Counted from the stretch's first letter, positions 50,840 through 62,970 are shown. The stretch is DNA of 64,000 nucleotides from Synanceia verrucosa (GCA_029721515.1 CM056553.1:4973001-5037000); one strand, 5' to 3'. Translations and numbers: made by a program. The notes: generated from the letters alone by a model not told the origin.

Positions 50840-51670
50840 CACCAGAAGGTTGCTGGTTTAAAGGTATAGTTGGTAATTCTGTTCAGAAACACTTTTTGTT
50901 CTACTGGGTGAAATGGTCCTTGCATCCTGAGAGCAGTCAATACATTATGTGTTCAGAAAAAGGAAGGAAAAGAATCAGACCTCTGTGGCAACTGCAGGAC
51001 TCCTGTAAAAACTTTGACCAATCCCTGCCATTCGGTCCGAATAGAAAGAACCAATCAGATGCATTCATTTCTCATCCAGACCCTCTGTCCCTCCCTCCTC
51101 CCCACTGTTGCTGTAAATATCCAGCACACTCCTCTGCAGAAACACAGAGTTAGCAGGAGAATCTGTTCTGTAGGAAACAATGGCATGAAAATGCATCCAA
51201 AAATACCACTTCCAGCATGACTTCTGACGGCTCACCCTGCTAAACAGAAATAGAGAACTTAACTACTTTTGTAGTTTGTATTAGCCCAATGCTAACATTA
51301 GCGTCTCTGTGGGTGTAGGCCGGTCGTAGGTGCAGCTTCGAAGAGGTTATAGGATATAACATTTTGACCATATTGCACAGCCATAGTCTCCAGTGTCTGC
51401 ATTATAGTTGTGATAAAATGATGTTGATACTGTGTATTGGCTTTAACGAGACGTTTTACTACTGTGGTGATGCAGCATATCAGCTCTCCTCTCCCTGTTG
51501 AATCCTACTGTCAGCTGTTCAAGTTTGAGGGGCGTGGCCTTGGAGAAGGGGGTGGAGCTCAGAAGAGCCTTAAAGGAGGTACCACTTTCATATCTTGCTA
51601 GCCAGCGGGATGCCAGAATTGAAAGCACACAATGGCTCGTACTCACAGAAAACACCCTGGTTCGTTTAAG
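50840..51670 (+). repeat. Dispersed repeat (AAAGGTATAGTTGGTAATTC type)
   Basis: Starts with AAAGGTATAGTTGGTAATTCTG, followed by AAACACTTTTTGTTC, GGTCCTTGCATCC, GAGCAGTCAATACATTATGTG and ACCAATCAGATG. A later block, GGGCGTGGCCTTGGAGAAGG with GGTGGAGCTC, often accompanies it. I recognise this as a repeat seen in many percomorph loci. Boundaries and unity are uncertain. Confidence 0.45.
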
Positions 51671-52205
51671 GCAAAAAAAATACTGAGTTAGGTTGAGGTA
51701 AAAATCTTAGTTTGGGTTAAAATAACTACAGAAGCTACTTAACAGAAATTACAAAACAAAAGAAATCACTTCTGGTTTTAGTCAAGCAGCGTCTACCGTG
51801 TAAAAGTCTGGTGTTTTTCCTGGTTCAAAACAATGTGGGTTACATACGAATTGATTTCATGGTATATGGACAAATTAGAGTGCTTTACTTTTGGAAGCAA
51901 ACTCACTGTAACTCCAGACTGTGTATAAACACATGCATAATACAACAAATGTGTGACAGGTGCGTGGGAGGGCAGAGCGGCTTGAATAGACGTGAAAAGA
52001 AACTCGGATGCCTGTTGAAGGTTGATCGAAACACAAACTAACAGCCCAGCAGCAGGTGAGTTTCTCCACTTTTACACAAAACTCAACAGAAAAGAAACTT
52101 GTCTAAAGAATACCATATTTAAACTGGGCTTTCCTTCAAAAAGAGAAACAAATGATTTGGAATAAAAAAAAATTAATCGTTGATAAAACATTATGGGGCT
52201 CTTAC

Positions 52206-52308
52206 TGTATCTCTTTGGTCCATCTTCGAGGCAGAAGGAGAGTGTGAGAGTGGCGTCCTCCTCAAAAAACTCTGTAGCAAAGGCATCCCACCACAAACTG
52301 TCACTTTC
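52206..52308 (-). CDS. ldb2: ldb2 internal exon (start of visible coding part, ESDSLWWDAF...PKRY)
   Basis: This is a 103-bp coding exon of LIM domain-binding protein 2. It encodes 34 residues plus one base, starting ESDSLWWDAF, containing ATEFFEEDATLTLSFCLEDG and ending PKRY. It matches human LDB2 from about residue 45; LDB1 differs at LTITFCLEDGP. The family role is nuclear scaffolding: the N-terminal domain, of which this is part, mediates self-association. On the minus strand a pyrimidine-rich acceptor ending CAACAG precedes GAA, and the donor is TACA|GTAAGA. The exon starts in phase 0 and leaves a single A that completes a Thr codon (ACG) with the next exon. Adjoining introns are very long, 32.6 kb downstream and more than 11.7 kb upstream. 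Gene identity is very secure; whether it is the ldb2a or ldb2b paralogue cannot be decided here. Confidence 0.96.
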
Positions 52309-53119
52309 CTGTTGAAGGACAACAAGAATACAACATTTAAACAGAAGCAGGACATCCTCAAGGTTAATAAACCATGTTTTTCTGAAGAAAAACTACCTTG
52401 AGATTGTCTTTAAAAACTCACTATGAAAAAGTATCTCGCTTCAGGTATCCCTCTGTTTGGTATGAAACCTTTTCTTCTATAATTTAATAACCTGGAGAAT
52501 TTCTTTTATCCAGGTTGTTGCTATTGTTGTGCTGCATTTGTATTTTTTTTTTTTTTAACATAAATTCAATATTGATTCATTCCGATAAGACAAAGATATT
52601 GTGACCATGCAGGCTTTTTCCATGAGACAAGATAAAAACAACAATGTTTTTGTATATACGAATTCAGCAGTGCAGCAGGGCAAGTAGTAACTTTTTTGCA
52701 GATTTGCTTGTTTGTTGCCCTTTGTTAAAATTCATTTTATGAGTTTTATCTCAATCAATGTTTTCACGTTACATATAATATATAAATCATTATATAAACA
52801 TCAGACAAACTATGACAGCAGGGTAAAAAGACATCTCAGCATGGAAGCATAAGAACAACAACAGCTACAAAAAGAAATAAAAAGCATAAAAATATGAGTC
52901 AGGTTCAAAGTGATCTCACTGCTGGCTGCTGGCTTAAGCCTCCTATACAGGTCGATGTAAAGCCAAAGCCTGGTAAAACTCTTTACTTTTCTTAAGTCTG
53001 GACTTTCCTGCCTCAGGCTCCTACAAGAATTACAAGCTGAGGGCTGACCGATTTAACTTTCACTTCCACTTTCTGCAGCAGGTCACGATACCTTCAACCT
53101 GTACCTTCAGATCATTATT

Positions 53120-53863
53120 ATTATACATCATCATTATTATTATTATTATTATTAGCATTACTGGACGTGGTAGTAGTAGTGGTGGTGGTGTATATATATA
53201 TTTTTTTCCTGTCATGTACAGCAGTAATGAGTAGTATTAGTAGTAGAATAGTGGTAGTAGTAACAGTAGCAGTGGCAGACTCAATAATTACAGTCACACA
53301 AATACAGTAGTAGATGCAGTAACAGCAAGAGTAATTTGAGCCACAATATCAACAGTATACTAACTTTTTACACTTAACCACATACAAGGTCATTATTACT
53401 ATTAATATTAGTAGCAGTAGTAGTGGGGGTGGAAGACTTGTGGACGCACTTTTACTAGCAGTAGCAACTAGAGTAAAGGTAGGAGTGGTAATGGTAGTAG
53501 TATTTGCTGTATTAGTATTATTAGTGCAGTAGTAGTAGTAGTAGTAGTAGTGAAAGTCAATAGTAGTAGCAGTGGTGGTTACTAATAATACTAGCAGCAA
53601 TTAGTAATTTTAGTAGCAAACAGTGACAGTCATAATACCACATTATTATATGAAGACTTTTGTAGTGGTAATTGTGGCAGTAGAAGTGATGATAATAATA
53701 TTAGTAGTATTAATAGCAACAGTTGCATTGGTAGAAGTAGTGGTCAATATTCGAGACAGTAGTAACAGTCGTGGTGGTTAGGAGTAGTAGTAACACAACA
53801 CAAGCACTAGACCCTCAGTGTGAAAACACATTCATGTAAAGTTGTAATAGTATGGTGCCAGTG

Positions 53864-53901
<38 letters not shown>

Positions 53902-53965
53902 GGTGGCGGTAGCAGTAGTAGTAGTAATAGTAATAGTAGTGGTAGTAGCAGCAGTAGTCGTGGTG

Positions 53966-54015
<50 letters not shown>

Positions 54016-54045
54016 GGTGGTAGCAGTAGCAGCAATAGTAGTCCC
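53120..54045 (+). repeat. Degenerate GTA/GTG/GCA trinucleotide array, about 0.9 kb
   Basis: Starting at an ATT run (53120-53152), the plus strand is dominated by AGT, GGT and AGC triplets, with the densest block at 53863-54045. It is almost free of long C tracts on this strand. Translations give only poly-Val/Ala (plus) or poly-Leu/Pro (minus), which are not genuine proteins. A repeated CCCTCAGTG motif occurs at about 53812 and 54042. Confidence 0.9.
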
Positions 54046-54594
54046 TCAGTGAGGAAACTCATTCATGTAAATCTCTTTGGTCTGAAATTGCTCCTCAAAA
54101 AGCCGTTTACTTTCCTCCCAAAACCCTCAGATGATGGCGGGGTGACCCCCACCCTTCCCCTCCTCCTCGCCGCTCCGTCCACCAACATTTGACTGATGCT
54201 AATTTCCTCTGACATCGTTATGACAGATCGCTGCGGTTCAGGGCTGAGGGACGGGGAGCACTTTCCAGATGTTGACAATTAGCGTTGTCACCATCGAGTA
54301 GCATCAAGCCTGATAAGCAGCGAGCTGGCGGCCTGCAGGTCAACGTGACGAGGCAAAGAGGAAGACATGTGGTCATCAGGACGCACACCTGGACCTCCAT
54401 CCAGCTGCTCCATCAATAGGTGGCAAACCAATCTGCTGGACAATGTAGTTTTCATCTACAGCTAATATTTCTGCTTTTTATCAACACATTCTTTTTATTA
54501 TCATTATTAAGAATAATCCATTATGTCCAAATAAACATCATCCCTCACAGATGATGTCAGAAACTATAACAAGATACATCCTTCTTCCCAGACA

Positions 54595-54990
54595 GACGGC
54601 GACTAATGATTATTTTCATAATCAATTAATCTTGCAACTGTCTTTTTGATTAATTGTTTAATTATCTGTAAAAAAAAAAAATCACAATTTCCCAGAACTC
54701 CTTGACGTCTTAAAATTGCTTGTTGTGTAAAAAAAATGTCCAAAACCCCAATTTTACAATGCTTTGAAACAGGAAGAAACAACAAATCCTCACATTTTAG
54801 AAACAAATCTTTGGCGTTTTGCCAATAACTAAAAATCAAAACTGCTAAATCAAACTGAGAGTTGACCATCCGTTCCCCTGACTCTAAAAACATCAGCACC
54901 ACAACAACGAGCCAAGAGTTTCATCACAAACTGGACCAGATGAGTTAAAACATTGTGTGTCATTTTGAAATGGTTGACCAGTAATTATTT
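54595..54990 (+). repeat. Fish dispersed repeat of the 'ACTAATGATTATTTTCATAATC' type
   Basis: It begins GACTAATGATTATTTTCATA and continues with ATCAATTAATC, TTTTGATTAATTGTTTAATT and a segment CACAATTTCCCAGAACTCC-TTGACGTCTTAAAATTGCTTG. It then runs AACAACAAATCCTCACATTTTAG and GTTGACCAGTAATTATTTTTTTG. Related, shorter copies are at 22030-22270, 29325-29560 and 32790-33090. This is a widely dispersed fish repeat; I give no formal name. Confidence 0.65.
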
Positions 54991-57900
54991 TTTTGATTAT
55001 CTACAAATCCCATCCAAGACATCAAACAGTAGTCCGCCTCCTGACGGTTCCTGTTTCACTTTAAAAAATAATAATAATAATAATTTAAAATAATTTAAAA
55101 ATATTTTAACCATGAATTAACACACATCTGGTGCCCCAGTGAGCTTTGGGGGTGCACGTGTAATAACCTACATGTTCATAGTGAAGCATTCAGTGCAAAG
55201 GTGGCTCATTTATAATTATTATTTATGTATGTTTTATAGCATCAACAACTGAATGATGGTCCAGCTAACTCTTAACAAAATCCTTTATTATCCTGTGTCT
55301 AGAGTAATCTTCCATGTCAGTCACAATTATGACGAAAATTTATCCAGATGTCAAACACTAAAGACATATTTCTTTGACAGTCTCCTGCATTTAAGCCTGC
55401 TAGTGACACTGCACCTTCAAAATAAAAGCTCAACCAAAAGGAACAAATATTAACACCTGCTTGTCCAAAATAAAGATTATCTACATGTATTCTCTTTTGT
55501 ATAATTTCATTTAGTTATTTTTTTCATTACCATTTGAGGTAACTAAATAAAGAAAAACAAGTCGTCTGTCCAAAAACCTTCGGTACTTTAGTTGAATATC
55601 CTCATCTTATACTACCTTATCCTTCTACTACATTTTCAGAGGGAAATCGTGTCATTGTTATGTATCAATAAAGTTACTTTGCAAAATTTGCATGTTTTCA
55701 TAGTATTTCTACTACTCTAACTTCAGTAAAGGTAGTACGACTGCTTCCATATACAGTACAACATCTGGTTTTACAAAGACTGTGTGTTCATTTATTGTTG
55801 GTTTTCGTGGGATTTGTTGACAATAAGACAAACAGAATGCTCATATATAGAGTTTTATCCTCGAAGTTTATCATTTAATACTATGGCTGAACTTACTCTG
55901 CTGTTAAAGCAGGTTGGAGGATTTCTTAAAAAAGCGTGATCCCCATTTTGACATAAACTGCCTGGATTTAGTGCTGGAGATGAATTTCTCGAGTGCTGCT
56001 GTCATCCTGAGGGCTCCCATCACTCTTTTTTTTATAAAGACCCTTCATTAAGCTTCCTCTTACTGTTTTAATGAAAAGTGTTTTACTTATAAGCTCCCAC
56101 GTCTCTTCTTCTGCAGAACCCTGTCCTTCCTTAAAAGCCCTCTGATTCAGTTTCACAGAACAGGTTAGTTAACCACCCCCTCATTCAGAGTTAAGACGTG
56201 TTTCACTCAAAATGTCTTCAAATATGGTTTCTTTATTAGCCTTAATTTTACTATTAATTCTCATTTTTTTCATTTTTGTGCTCTTCCCATCCTGTTTTCC
56301 TGAAACTGAACCTTTTCACAAAATAATATTTTCTGCTCTAACTCAGTAAAGCTCATTTTGGCAGTGGACTGATATTTGGCTCCAGCTTGCGATGGGCATG
56401 TATTTCACCAAGAGCAGAGTTGACAGCAGGGTCCAACCATATGATACACTTTAGTTTGGGTCTCTGTTGAAAATCCCCCACACCCATGCTTTCATGCGAC
56501 ATGAACAAGATTTAGTTTTACAACAATAAAACAAAGGGCACTTACAGTTTCATCGCTCTCCTCTTATTTTGTAAATTAAATCTGCATTTAGCAGCGCCAG
56601 CCAATAAAGCTACATGTTGCTCAAAACTTTTCCATTATGTGCAGGAGATGCTCTATTGAGAATCGGTAACCATTAATCCTCCAAACTGGAGCTTTTGGGC
56701 AGCTTTTGGCCAGAGTCTTCGCCAAGTAGTGAAACGTGGCTGGCTGAGCAGCGGACCGGCGAGTTTGGCTCGGATCTAAAGACAGAGGAGAAGCTGGATC
56801 AGAGCCAGACGGGCCGGAGAACAGCTAAAGCCTGGCCAGTGGACACAAGCCATATGAATCCTCTGGCTGACGCTGAACAAGCCCCGCTGATGCTCATGGA
56901 TGTGCTCTTCAATTTCAATCCCTCGACTACTGCAGGAAATCTTAGCAGCTCTGCTTTTATATCTTCATTTGTTGGTTTTAAATTTACAAATGAGACTTTT
57001 TTTTTTATTTTTGTGTCCAACTCCCTCCCTCTCCCTCTGTCTGTCGCCCGTCTTCTTCAGCTGCTCGCTGACAGACAACGTCCTGCCTTCATTTACGCCC
57101 GCGGACTCTCTGACGAACCACGTGGCGTGACGATGTTTGTTGTCAAATGCTACAAATCAGGCCGACTCTGAGGGACCCGAGGTGAACCGACACGGTCGCA
57201 GCCGTGACGGACGTCAGCCGATAAGGCTCTATTGATTCAAACGGATCGCACCCCATCTGAGGGGGATTTATCAATGTGTCAATTGCCTACTAGCCAACCA
57301 CAAATCACCGGCGCCAGCCAGACCCTGGGGATTTACAGGAAATCCAGTGGATTGGAGGGACAGCATAGGGAGGATCCTCAGTAAATAGCAACAGAGCTGC
57401 GGGTTAAGTCCTCGCATATAGAAATGTTCTTACAGGATGGATGGGTAGATGACACAACGTGGTGACAGAGAACACAAAGGCAAGCTTTACTGTACATGTA
57501 TACTGTCTATGCACTGTATACAAAAACACGCAGCAGCCCTTTGTTCTGTCTGCACACAGCCACATAAAAGGAGACCACCGTTTCCTTCCATCTCCCCTAA
57601 CAGTCCACAAACCACTAATGTCTCTATGTTTTATAACAACCATCTTTCCCACTATGCTTTTGTTAGTGTGTATTCTCTTTTTTTTCCTGCTGTTGCTTGC
57701 AGCCTCTTGTGGCAGAAAAGCCTCCAGGAGTGTAGGCGTGTCTGGGCCCTGACCTTGGAGAATTACCAATGTCTGAAACCCCATTCAGCTGCTGAATAGC
57801 ATGCAGCCCGTCTGACTGGTGGGCCAAGGAAGTTTTACTGTAGTCAGAGAATTCAAACAGCTTCAGGTTATTGGGGAGCATAACGACTTAACGGCACCAA

Positions 57901-58049
57901 CGGCTCTCTCTAGATGTTTCTAAAGGATGTTTAGCGAGGTAGCTTTTGTGTGAAGGCCGCTGGCTGATGAAACATCTCGAATAGCAGTCAAACAAAGCTG
58001 CAGCATATATATTTTCACAGCATGTGCGTGACAGTGATCGTCTTCATTT

Positions 58050-58135
58050 TTGTGGCACCTTGACAGCTGAAATGTCCGTGATGAACGTCATCGCATTTTT
58101 AGAGTCAACCTAATTAATTCAGCTGCTAAAACAAT
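58050..58135. promoter_or_regulatory. Candidate element with MEIS/E-box and homeodomain/E-box composites
   Basis: TTGACAGCTG (58060-58069) joins a TGACAG (MEIS-like) core to a CAGCTG E-box. TAATTAATTCAGCTG (58111-58125) joins a homeodomain site to another CAGCTG. Such arrangements suit LIM-homeodomain plus bHLH complexes bridged by LDB. Confidence 0.27.
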
Positions 58136-58954
58136 GACTTGATTCAAAGATTAAAGACAATTAAAATATATTTAAAAAGAACGATTTTGATAAATGAGCG
58201 TTAAAGTTATTTAACAAGCAGAACATTACAACATTTGCTGGACTGAAACTTCTCCAATGTGTGGATATGAACAGCTCATTCTAAGCTAATGAAAACGCAA
58301 CAATTCTTATTTTCACATAAAGAAAACATACTTATTATATTCCATCCGCCATCACACTTTTATGACCTCACAAATATTAAATAATCTACTCTGCAGAATG
58401 AGATGGCCACACATGACGACATGCTGGAACAAAACATAACCACACATGCAGGTAGTGTTTCTATTAAAGGGTCCTCAGGATGACAAAGTACGAGCACCAC
58501 TCCTTTAGACTGCACAGCCAACACCACTTTAATCATGTCAGACGCTGCGCACACTAATGTCTCAGCACAGGTTTACCCTCTTGGGTCTTGGTGTTTTCAT
58601 ATAATGCAAATTTAACATGTTGCTGCATTTGGCCACCTTACAGCCGAGCATTAAGCAGATGAGGAGAAATGAATGCAGCGGTGGGGGGAACAAAGTCATT
58701 GCCCTTGAACAGCCAGTGTGTATTCACCAGGAATGAACTTCCCACTACAAATGAAGTCAGTGAAGAAGTTCCCACGTTTAATTGCACGCCTGCCAATTTA
58801 CTTAGGCAGCGTTCCCATTCTCCCTCCGACTTCAGTGTCAGAAGTTACGAGCGGCAGTCAGAGGCGACCGCTTGTGTTACAACCTTTCAGGTCGAGGTTA
58901 ATACACACAACTTGTTTGTCTGCTGTTTTAGTGCAGGAAGGATGCACCAAGAGC

Positions 58955-59055
58955 AGCGACTGCAACGACTGCATGACTCACCCTGAGGGTTGCAGGATTG
59001 ATCCCCACGTCGCTGTGCTGCTGAAGTGTCCCTGAGCAACACACACTAAACTCAG
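58955..59055 (+). repeat. tRNA-derived SINE-like fragment
   Basis: GGGTTGCAGGATTGATCCCC resembles a pol III box B. It is followed by AAGTGTCCCTGAGCAACACAC, as in fish SINEs that carry AAGTGTCCTTGAGCAAGACAC. It is truncated and degraded. Weaker related pieces occur at 28700-28745 and 30190-30240 (GGTTAGGGGTTCAATTCCC). Confidence 0.4.
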
Positions 59056-59119
59056 GTGGGACTTAATTGGGAGAATTAATTTCAGCAGAATGCTTTGTTC
59101 AAAACAGCACAAAATTACA

Positions 59120-59475
59120 GTAATTGATGGGGTGAGAATAAAATATTGATATGGCAATATATCGCCATATTTTTTCTTCTAATATAATATTGATTTTTAA
59201 TTTCTTAATATTGATTCGCCCCCCCCAAAATTGGGCCAATTGTAAATCCATATAGATAAATATATATAAATATACATACATAAATACATAATCATATATA
59301 CACATATACATGCATTTATATTTACATATTACATATTAAGCTGCATTTTAAATTTCTCAGTGATCTATGTAGAATATCACAATATATCACAATATAAATA
59401 ATAAACTATAATAATTAATAATAATAATGTAACATATCGTGTATCGTGAAGTCCTTAACAATACCCAACCCTAGG
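59120..59475 (-). repeat. Dispersed AT-rich repeat, copy 2 (inverted)
   Basis: This is the reverse complement of the repeat at 28963-29320. AGCTGCATTTTAAATTTCTC and AGTGATCTATGTAGAATATC near 59340-59380 match with only a few differences, and the GGGTTGGGTATTG end is at about 59460-59475. An ACATATA-type low-complexity centre is shared. Confidence 0.65.
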
Positions 59476-61689
59476 AATCAATCTGCTCTACGACAGAAAA
59501 TTAAATAATTCTTGACTTGTGACCCATCAAATTAATTCAATATTGTTTAATTTGAAATAACTTTAGAGGCCTGAATTGGCAGAAGTAATCTAATAAAATA
59601 ATACTTAAATCAAGAAAGCATAAATAAACGTCCTTTTATGGGGCATGATAACATTATGATCTTCTTTGCTAAGGGGTCCCGACCTCCAGCTTGGGAAACC
59701 CTGGATTAGAGGATTAGAGCTTGTCTTTTTTTAATTCAATTGTAAATTCAACATATTTTGGTCTAGGACTGTTAGTCAGACAAAAACAGGCTATTTGGAG
59801 GTATCACTTTAGATGTTTTACACATTAAACGATTAAAAGAATGATCACAACACAAATCACACAATCATTAGTTCCAGCTCGACACATGAAAAAAAAAAGA
59901 AAAAAACTGAAATGTTTGCAGGTTCAATAAAGACCCGAGCAGCAAAAAAAAGCGTCTCACCTCATTGAAGACAAAAATAAGTCAATATGCACCAGCAGAG
60001 ACACGAGACTCAGGCACAATGTTAAGTGACAACAACAAACATCAATAAGGATGAAAATAATAAAACAACAACAAAATGCATGAATGAGAAAGCAGGCAAG
60101 TCAAATTATTTACAGCACCCGTGAGAAATTAAAATCAAAAATATGGAGAGGACTCGGGCTCTGACTTCGACACACTAACGTTGTATTCCCCACCGCTGAG
60201 CTGTTTAGACCAGTAAACAATCAACACACACTTCCCCCCGCCGCCTCACAACAAATCCGGTCAATACACACAAACACATCTTCAGATGATGCTGCTGTTG
60301 TCACGTCTATTTGCTTCTACTTCCTCACCTGTTGCTCATCAGTGTGATCCACTGTGTGTCACAACGGCTTCCTCAGTGCTACACTGCATTTTAATAAAAT
60401 ATCATTGATTTTGTTGTTGTTTTGCTATTTATTACAACATTATTTTTTATGTAAAATGTTAACATTTGGAAGAATTTTAAACACAATCATGAGATAACAA
60501 TAACATTTTTAATTTCATAATTTTTAATTTCTTTTATCAAGTCACTGGAGGCAAATAAAACATACATTTTTTTCATTTATTATTTAAATATGGATTCAAT
60601 GATAATGATTTATTTATTTATTAGTCTTGTATTTATATTTGTTGTACGCAATTTTAGCGATCACTTTTTATTGAAATATCTTCTATATTTCTAATTTATT
60701 GACTGATGCATGCATTTCTTTTATTATTCTTTTTATTTTATTTTGTTACTACAGTTATTACACACTCTGTATGTATATATTACTGTTTGCTATGGTTTAA
60801 GTGGTTGTAGTAATTTGTCTTACAGAAACAATAATAAAGCCTGATAAAATAAAGGTAGTTTTAGTATAGATAGTATAGTTCCTTACATTGTTAAAATCTG
60901 AGCACCTCAAACCTGTAAACACACAATCAGGTGCAAATAACATATAATGTAAGAAAGACTGAATGTGAAGCTGCTGGATTAGAAATTGATCTGATCTGTA
61001 CAGTAATAATCAATGTAGATTATTTCCTGATCATCTCTTGGACCAGAGGTGCTCAGTGTCACTTCAGTGAAGTTTGGCTTCATGCAGGATGTTTTGGCAA
61101 AGAGCTAGTTCATATTTGTGCCTGGAGTTGCTGAAGAAACATGCCCAGCAAGTGTTTTCTCACTTATCTGGAGTCTATTCAGAATAGTTCACTTCAGTCC
61201 ATCTAACAGGAAAAACAGTAAACTACATCAGTCGAACAGCTGATCAGCAAAATGACGAAACAGCCAGAAACCAGCGGCGGCTGGTGTAGCTAACCTGAAG
61301 AGCAACGTGTCTCTGCATCTAATCTTGAACTTTACTTTCTCAATGATGAAATATTACATTTTCTGCTTAGTATACAGTACAAGTTCTGCTTTCTACAAGT
61401 GCCATCCAAGAAGCCACAGTAGAAGAAGATGGACAATTAAGACAATGTATAAAGAACATGAAACAGGTGGAAATATTATAATATTGTTGACAAAAAATCA
61501 GTAGTTTGGCTGTGCATCCCAGCAGAGACAGATAATGGCTAACATTAGGCCAGACTATCCCTCAAACAAATCTTAGAAATGGTTTTAAATATATAAAAAA
61601 AGCAATAACGCCATCCAAACTGAGGCTGTCCTCCTAAAAAAACACTGTTAGCACCGTTCATACTGTTAGCTCACCTGTTGCCATGTTGA

Positions 61690-61830
61690 GAGCTCTGAAT
61701 CCTTTATTCACAGATTTGCTCCTTTAACCAGGTTTTTTCTCCCAAAACCTTACCAAGCAGTGTTTGTGCCTAAACCTAACCAAACCAAATTTGCAATGGT
61801 TTAAAGTTGACCCAAAAGACAGTTGTTTTC
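61690..61830 (-). repeat. Inverted copy of the GGTTAGG...-type dispersed repeat
   Basis: On the plus strand it reads CCTTACCAAGCAGTG, TGTGCCTAAACCTAACCAAACC and AGTTGACCCAAAAGACAG. This is the complement of the type seen at 4011-4110 and 51685-51770. It ends close to the exon-like segment at 61970, which therefore may belong to a longer repeat. Confidence 0.45.
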
Positions 61831-61969
61831 AGCTACAGTTTCACATCTTAGGATACAAAACATTTTAAACGGTGGGATCAACACTCAAGGCCGTTCACAG
61901 CGTCTTATTCACAGACACTTCAACCAACCAGCTGCAGCAGAGGTCCGACCTGTGACCTCTTTGTTTCAG

Positions 61970-62099
61970 GACGGACTCTCGAACCACATCGAGGGGACAG
62001 AACAACAGGACATGGACGGACTACAGGCCCGTCTGTCCGCTCTGTTATCTGAGCAGCAGTGCAGCCTGGAAGGAACCGATGGAAAGGACCAGGAAAAAG
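61970..62099 (+). CDS. Unidentified exon-like segment on the plus strand (speculative)
   Basis: This is a 130-bp stretch between a good acceptor (CTCTTTGTTTCAG at 61957-61969) and a donor (AAAAAG|GTGGGT). It encodes 43 residues plus one base, beginning DGLSNHIEGTEQQDMDGLQ and continuing with ARLSALLSEQQ, acidic and glutamine-rich like a coiled coil. It is visibly more GC-rich than its surroundings. I do not recognise the protein, and no partner exon is visible nearby. It lies antisense within a presumed ldb2 intron. Alternatives are a chance open frame, a pseudogene fragment or part of a dispersed repeat; degraded repeat sequence lies just upstream at 61690-61830. Confidence 0.18.
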
Positions 62100-62749
62100 G
62101 TGGGTCTATTGTGAAAGCATCCTGCTGGATGTGACTGACGCTCATTGTTTGACCAGAGGCCTTGTTTTTTTATTTCCTCAAATCATTTTCTGGGAACATC
62201 CTCTCAGAGCATCTCATGCTCAGTCTGACATTAATAGACCAACAAAGAGAAATGCGACTTTGGGAAACCATATCCAGATAATATCTTGTTTTAATGACTT
62301 GAATGTTTTAATCGTTAGTATTAATTTTTTTTAAGATGACTTTGTCGACTACTCAATGCTGATTGGTCTTATGGTTTGTTTCTTTACAGCAGGGTTTTGA
62401 TCTTGTCAGTCCCCCTAACTGTATATTACTCTTTATTTATTTACTTTACTTATTCATTTTTATACGACTGAAACATAAGAACTCTGCATCTTAGTTTACT
62501 TTAAGATGAAGTAAAATTGCTCAAAGATTGCCTCATGAATACCTTCTTTTTAAAAATAAGTAAAGATTTTGTTAATTAATCAATTGCTTGTTTTAAACCT
62601 GCAATAACTGTTTTTGTGGCCTCATGAGGGCAGCAGGAACAAGTTTTGGACATTGACAGATCGTTATCTTGGCAAACAGTTACGAAGCAACAGTATCATT
62701 CGTTTCACGGTTGAGTCATGTTTGTGTCATTTAATACTGATCTGCTTTT

Positions 62750-62970
62750 AGCTCTGTTTTTGGTCTCCACCACCTCCTGAGGAGAGTATCTGACTCGATA
62801 GCTGCTACTGTGATTCAACACATAGTTGTCAGCAGTGTCTGTCTGTTGTTTGGTGCTGAGCAGGTAGGGTCCAGTCTGTTTTTAGAGTGTTTTTCTCTAA
62901 AAACAGATGACTACTGCAGCTGAGAGCAACATAACGTGAGAGATGAGAGTGAATTAAGACAGAAAAGTTG
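62750..62970 (+). repeat. Probable dispersed repeat containing a 13-bp-stem hairpin
   Basis: Contains AGTATCTGACTCGATAGCTGC, GTGTCTGTCTGTTGTTTGG and a perfect hairpin at 62875-62907 (TCTGTTTTTAGAG, 7-nt spacer, complement), followed by ACTGCAGCTGAGAGCAAC. The composition recalls a fish repeat, but no second copy is in this window. Confidence 0.35.

Larger units (their letters stand above)
19639..52205 (-). other. ldb2 intron, 32,567 bp
   Basis: This very long phase-1 intron separates the PKRY(T) exon from the (T)IGR exon. It carries most of the dispersed repeats in the window, several candidate noncoding regulatory blocks and the 75-nt hairpin at 34326-34400. No host-gene exon is expected here because the flanking exons are contiguous in the LDB2 protein. 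I see no nested gene that I can support. Confidence 0.88.

Noticed and set aside
53832..54062. Poly-Leu/Pro (minus) and poly-Val/Ala (plus) open frames
   Set aside because: They are translations of the degenerate GTA array, with no plausible protein.
56695..57171. Plus-strand frame of 158 codons in a GC-richer segment
   Set aside because: No recognisable domain, no homologue that I know, and a poly-T stretch translated as FFFIF within it. The sequence around 56620-57330 may be noncoding conserved DNA, but I cannot support a gene.
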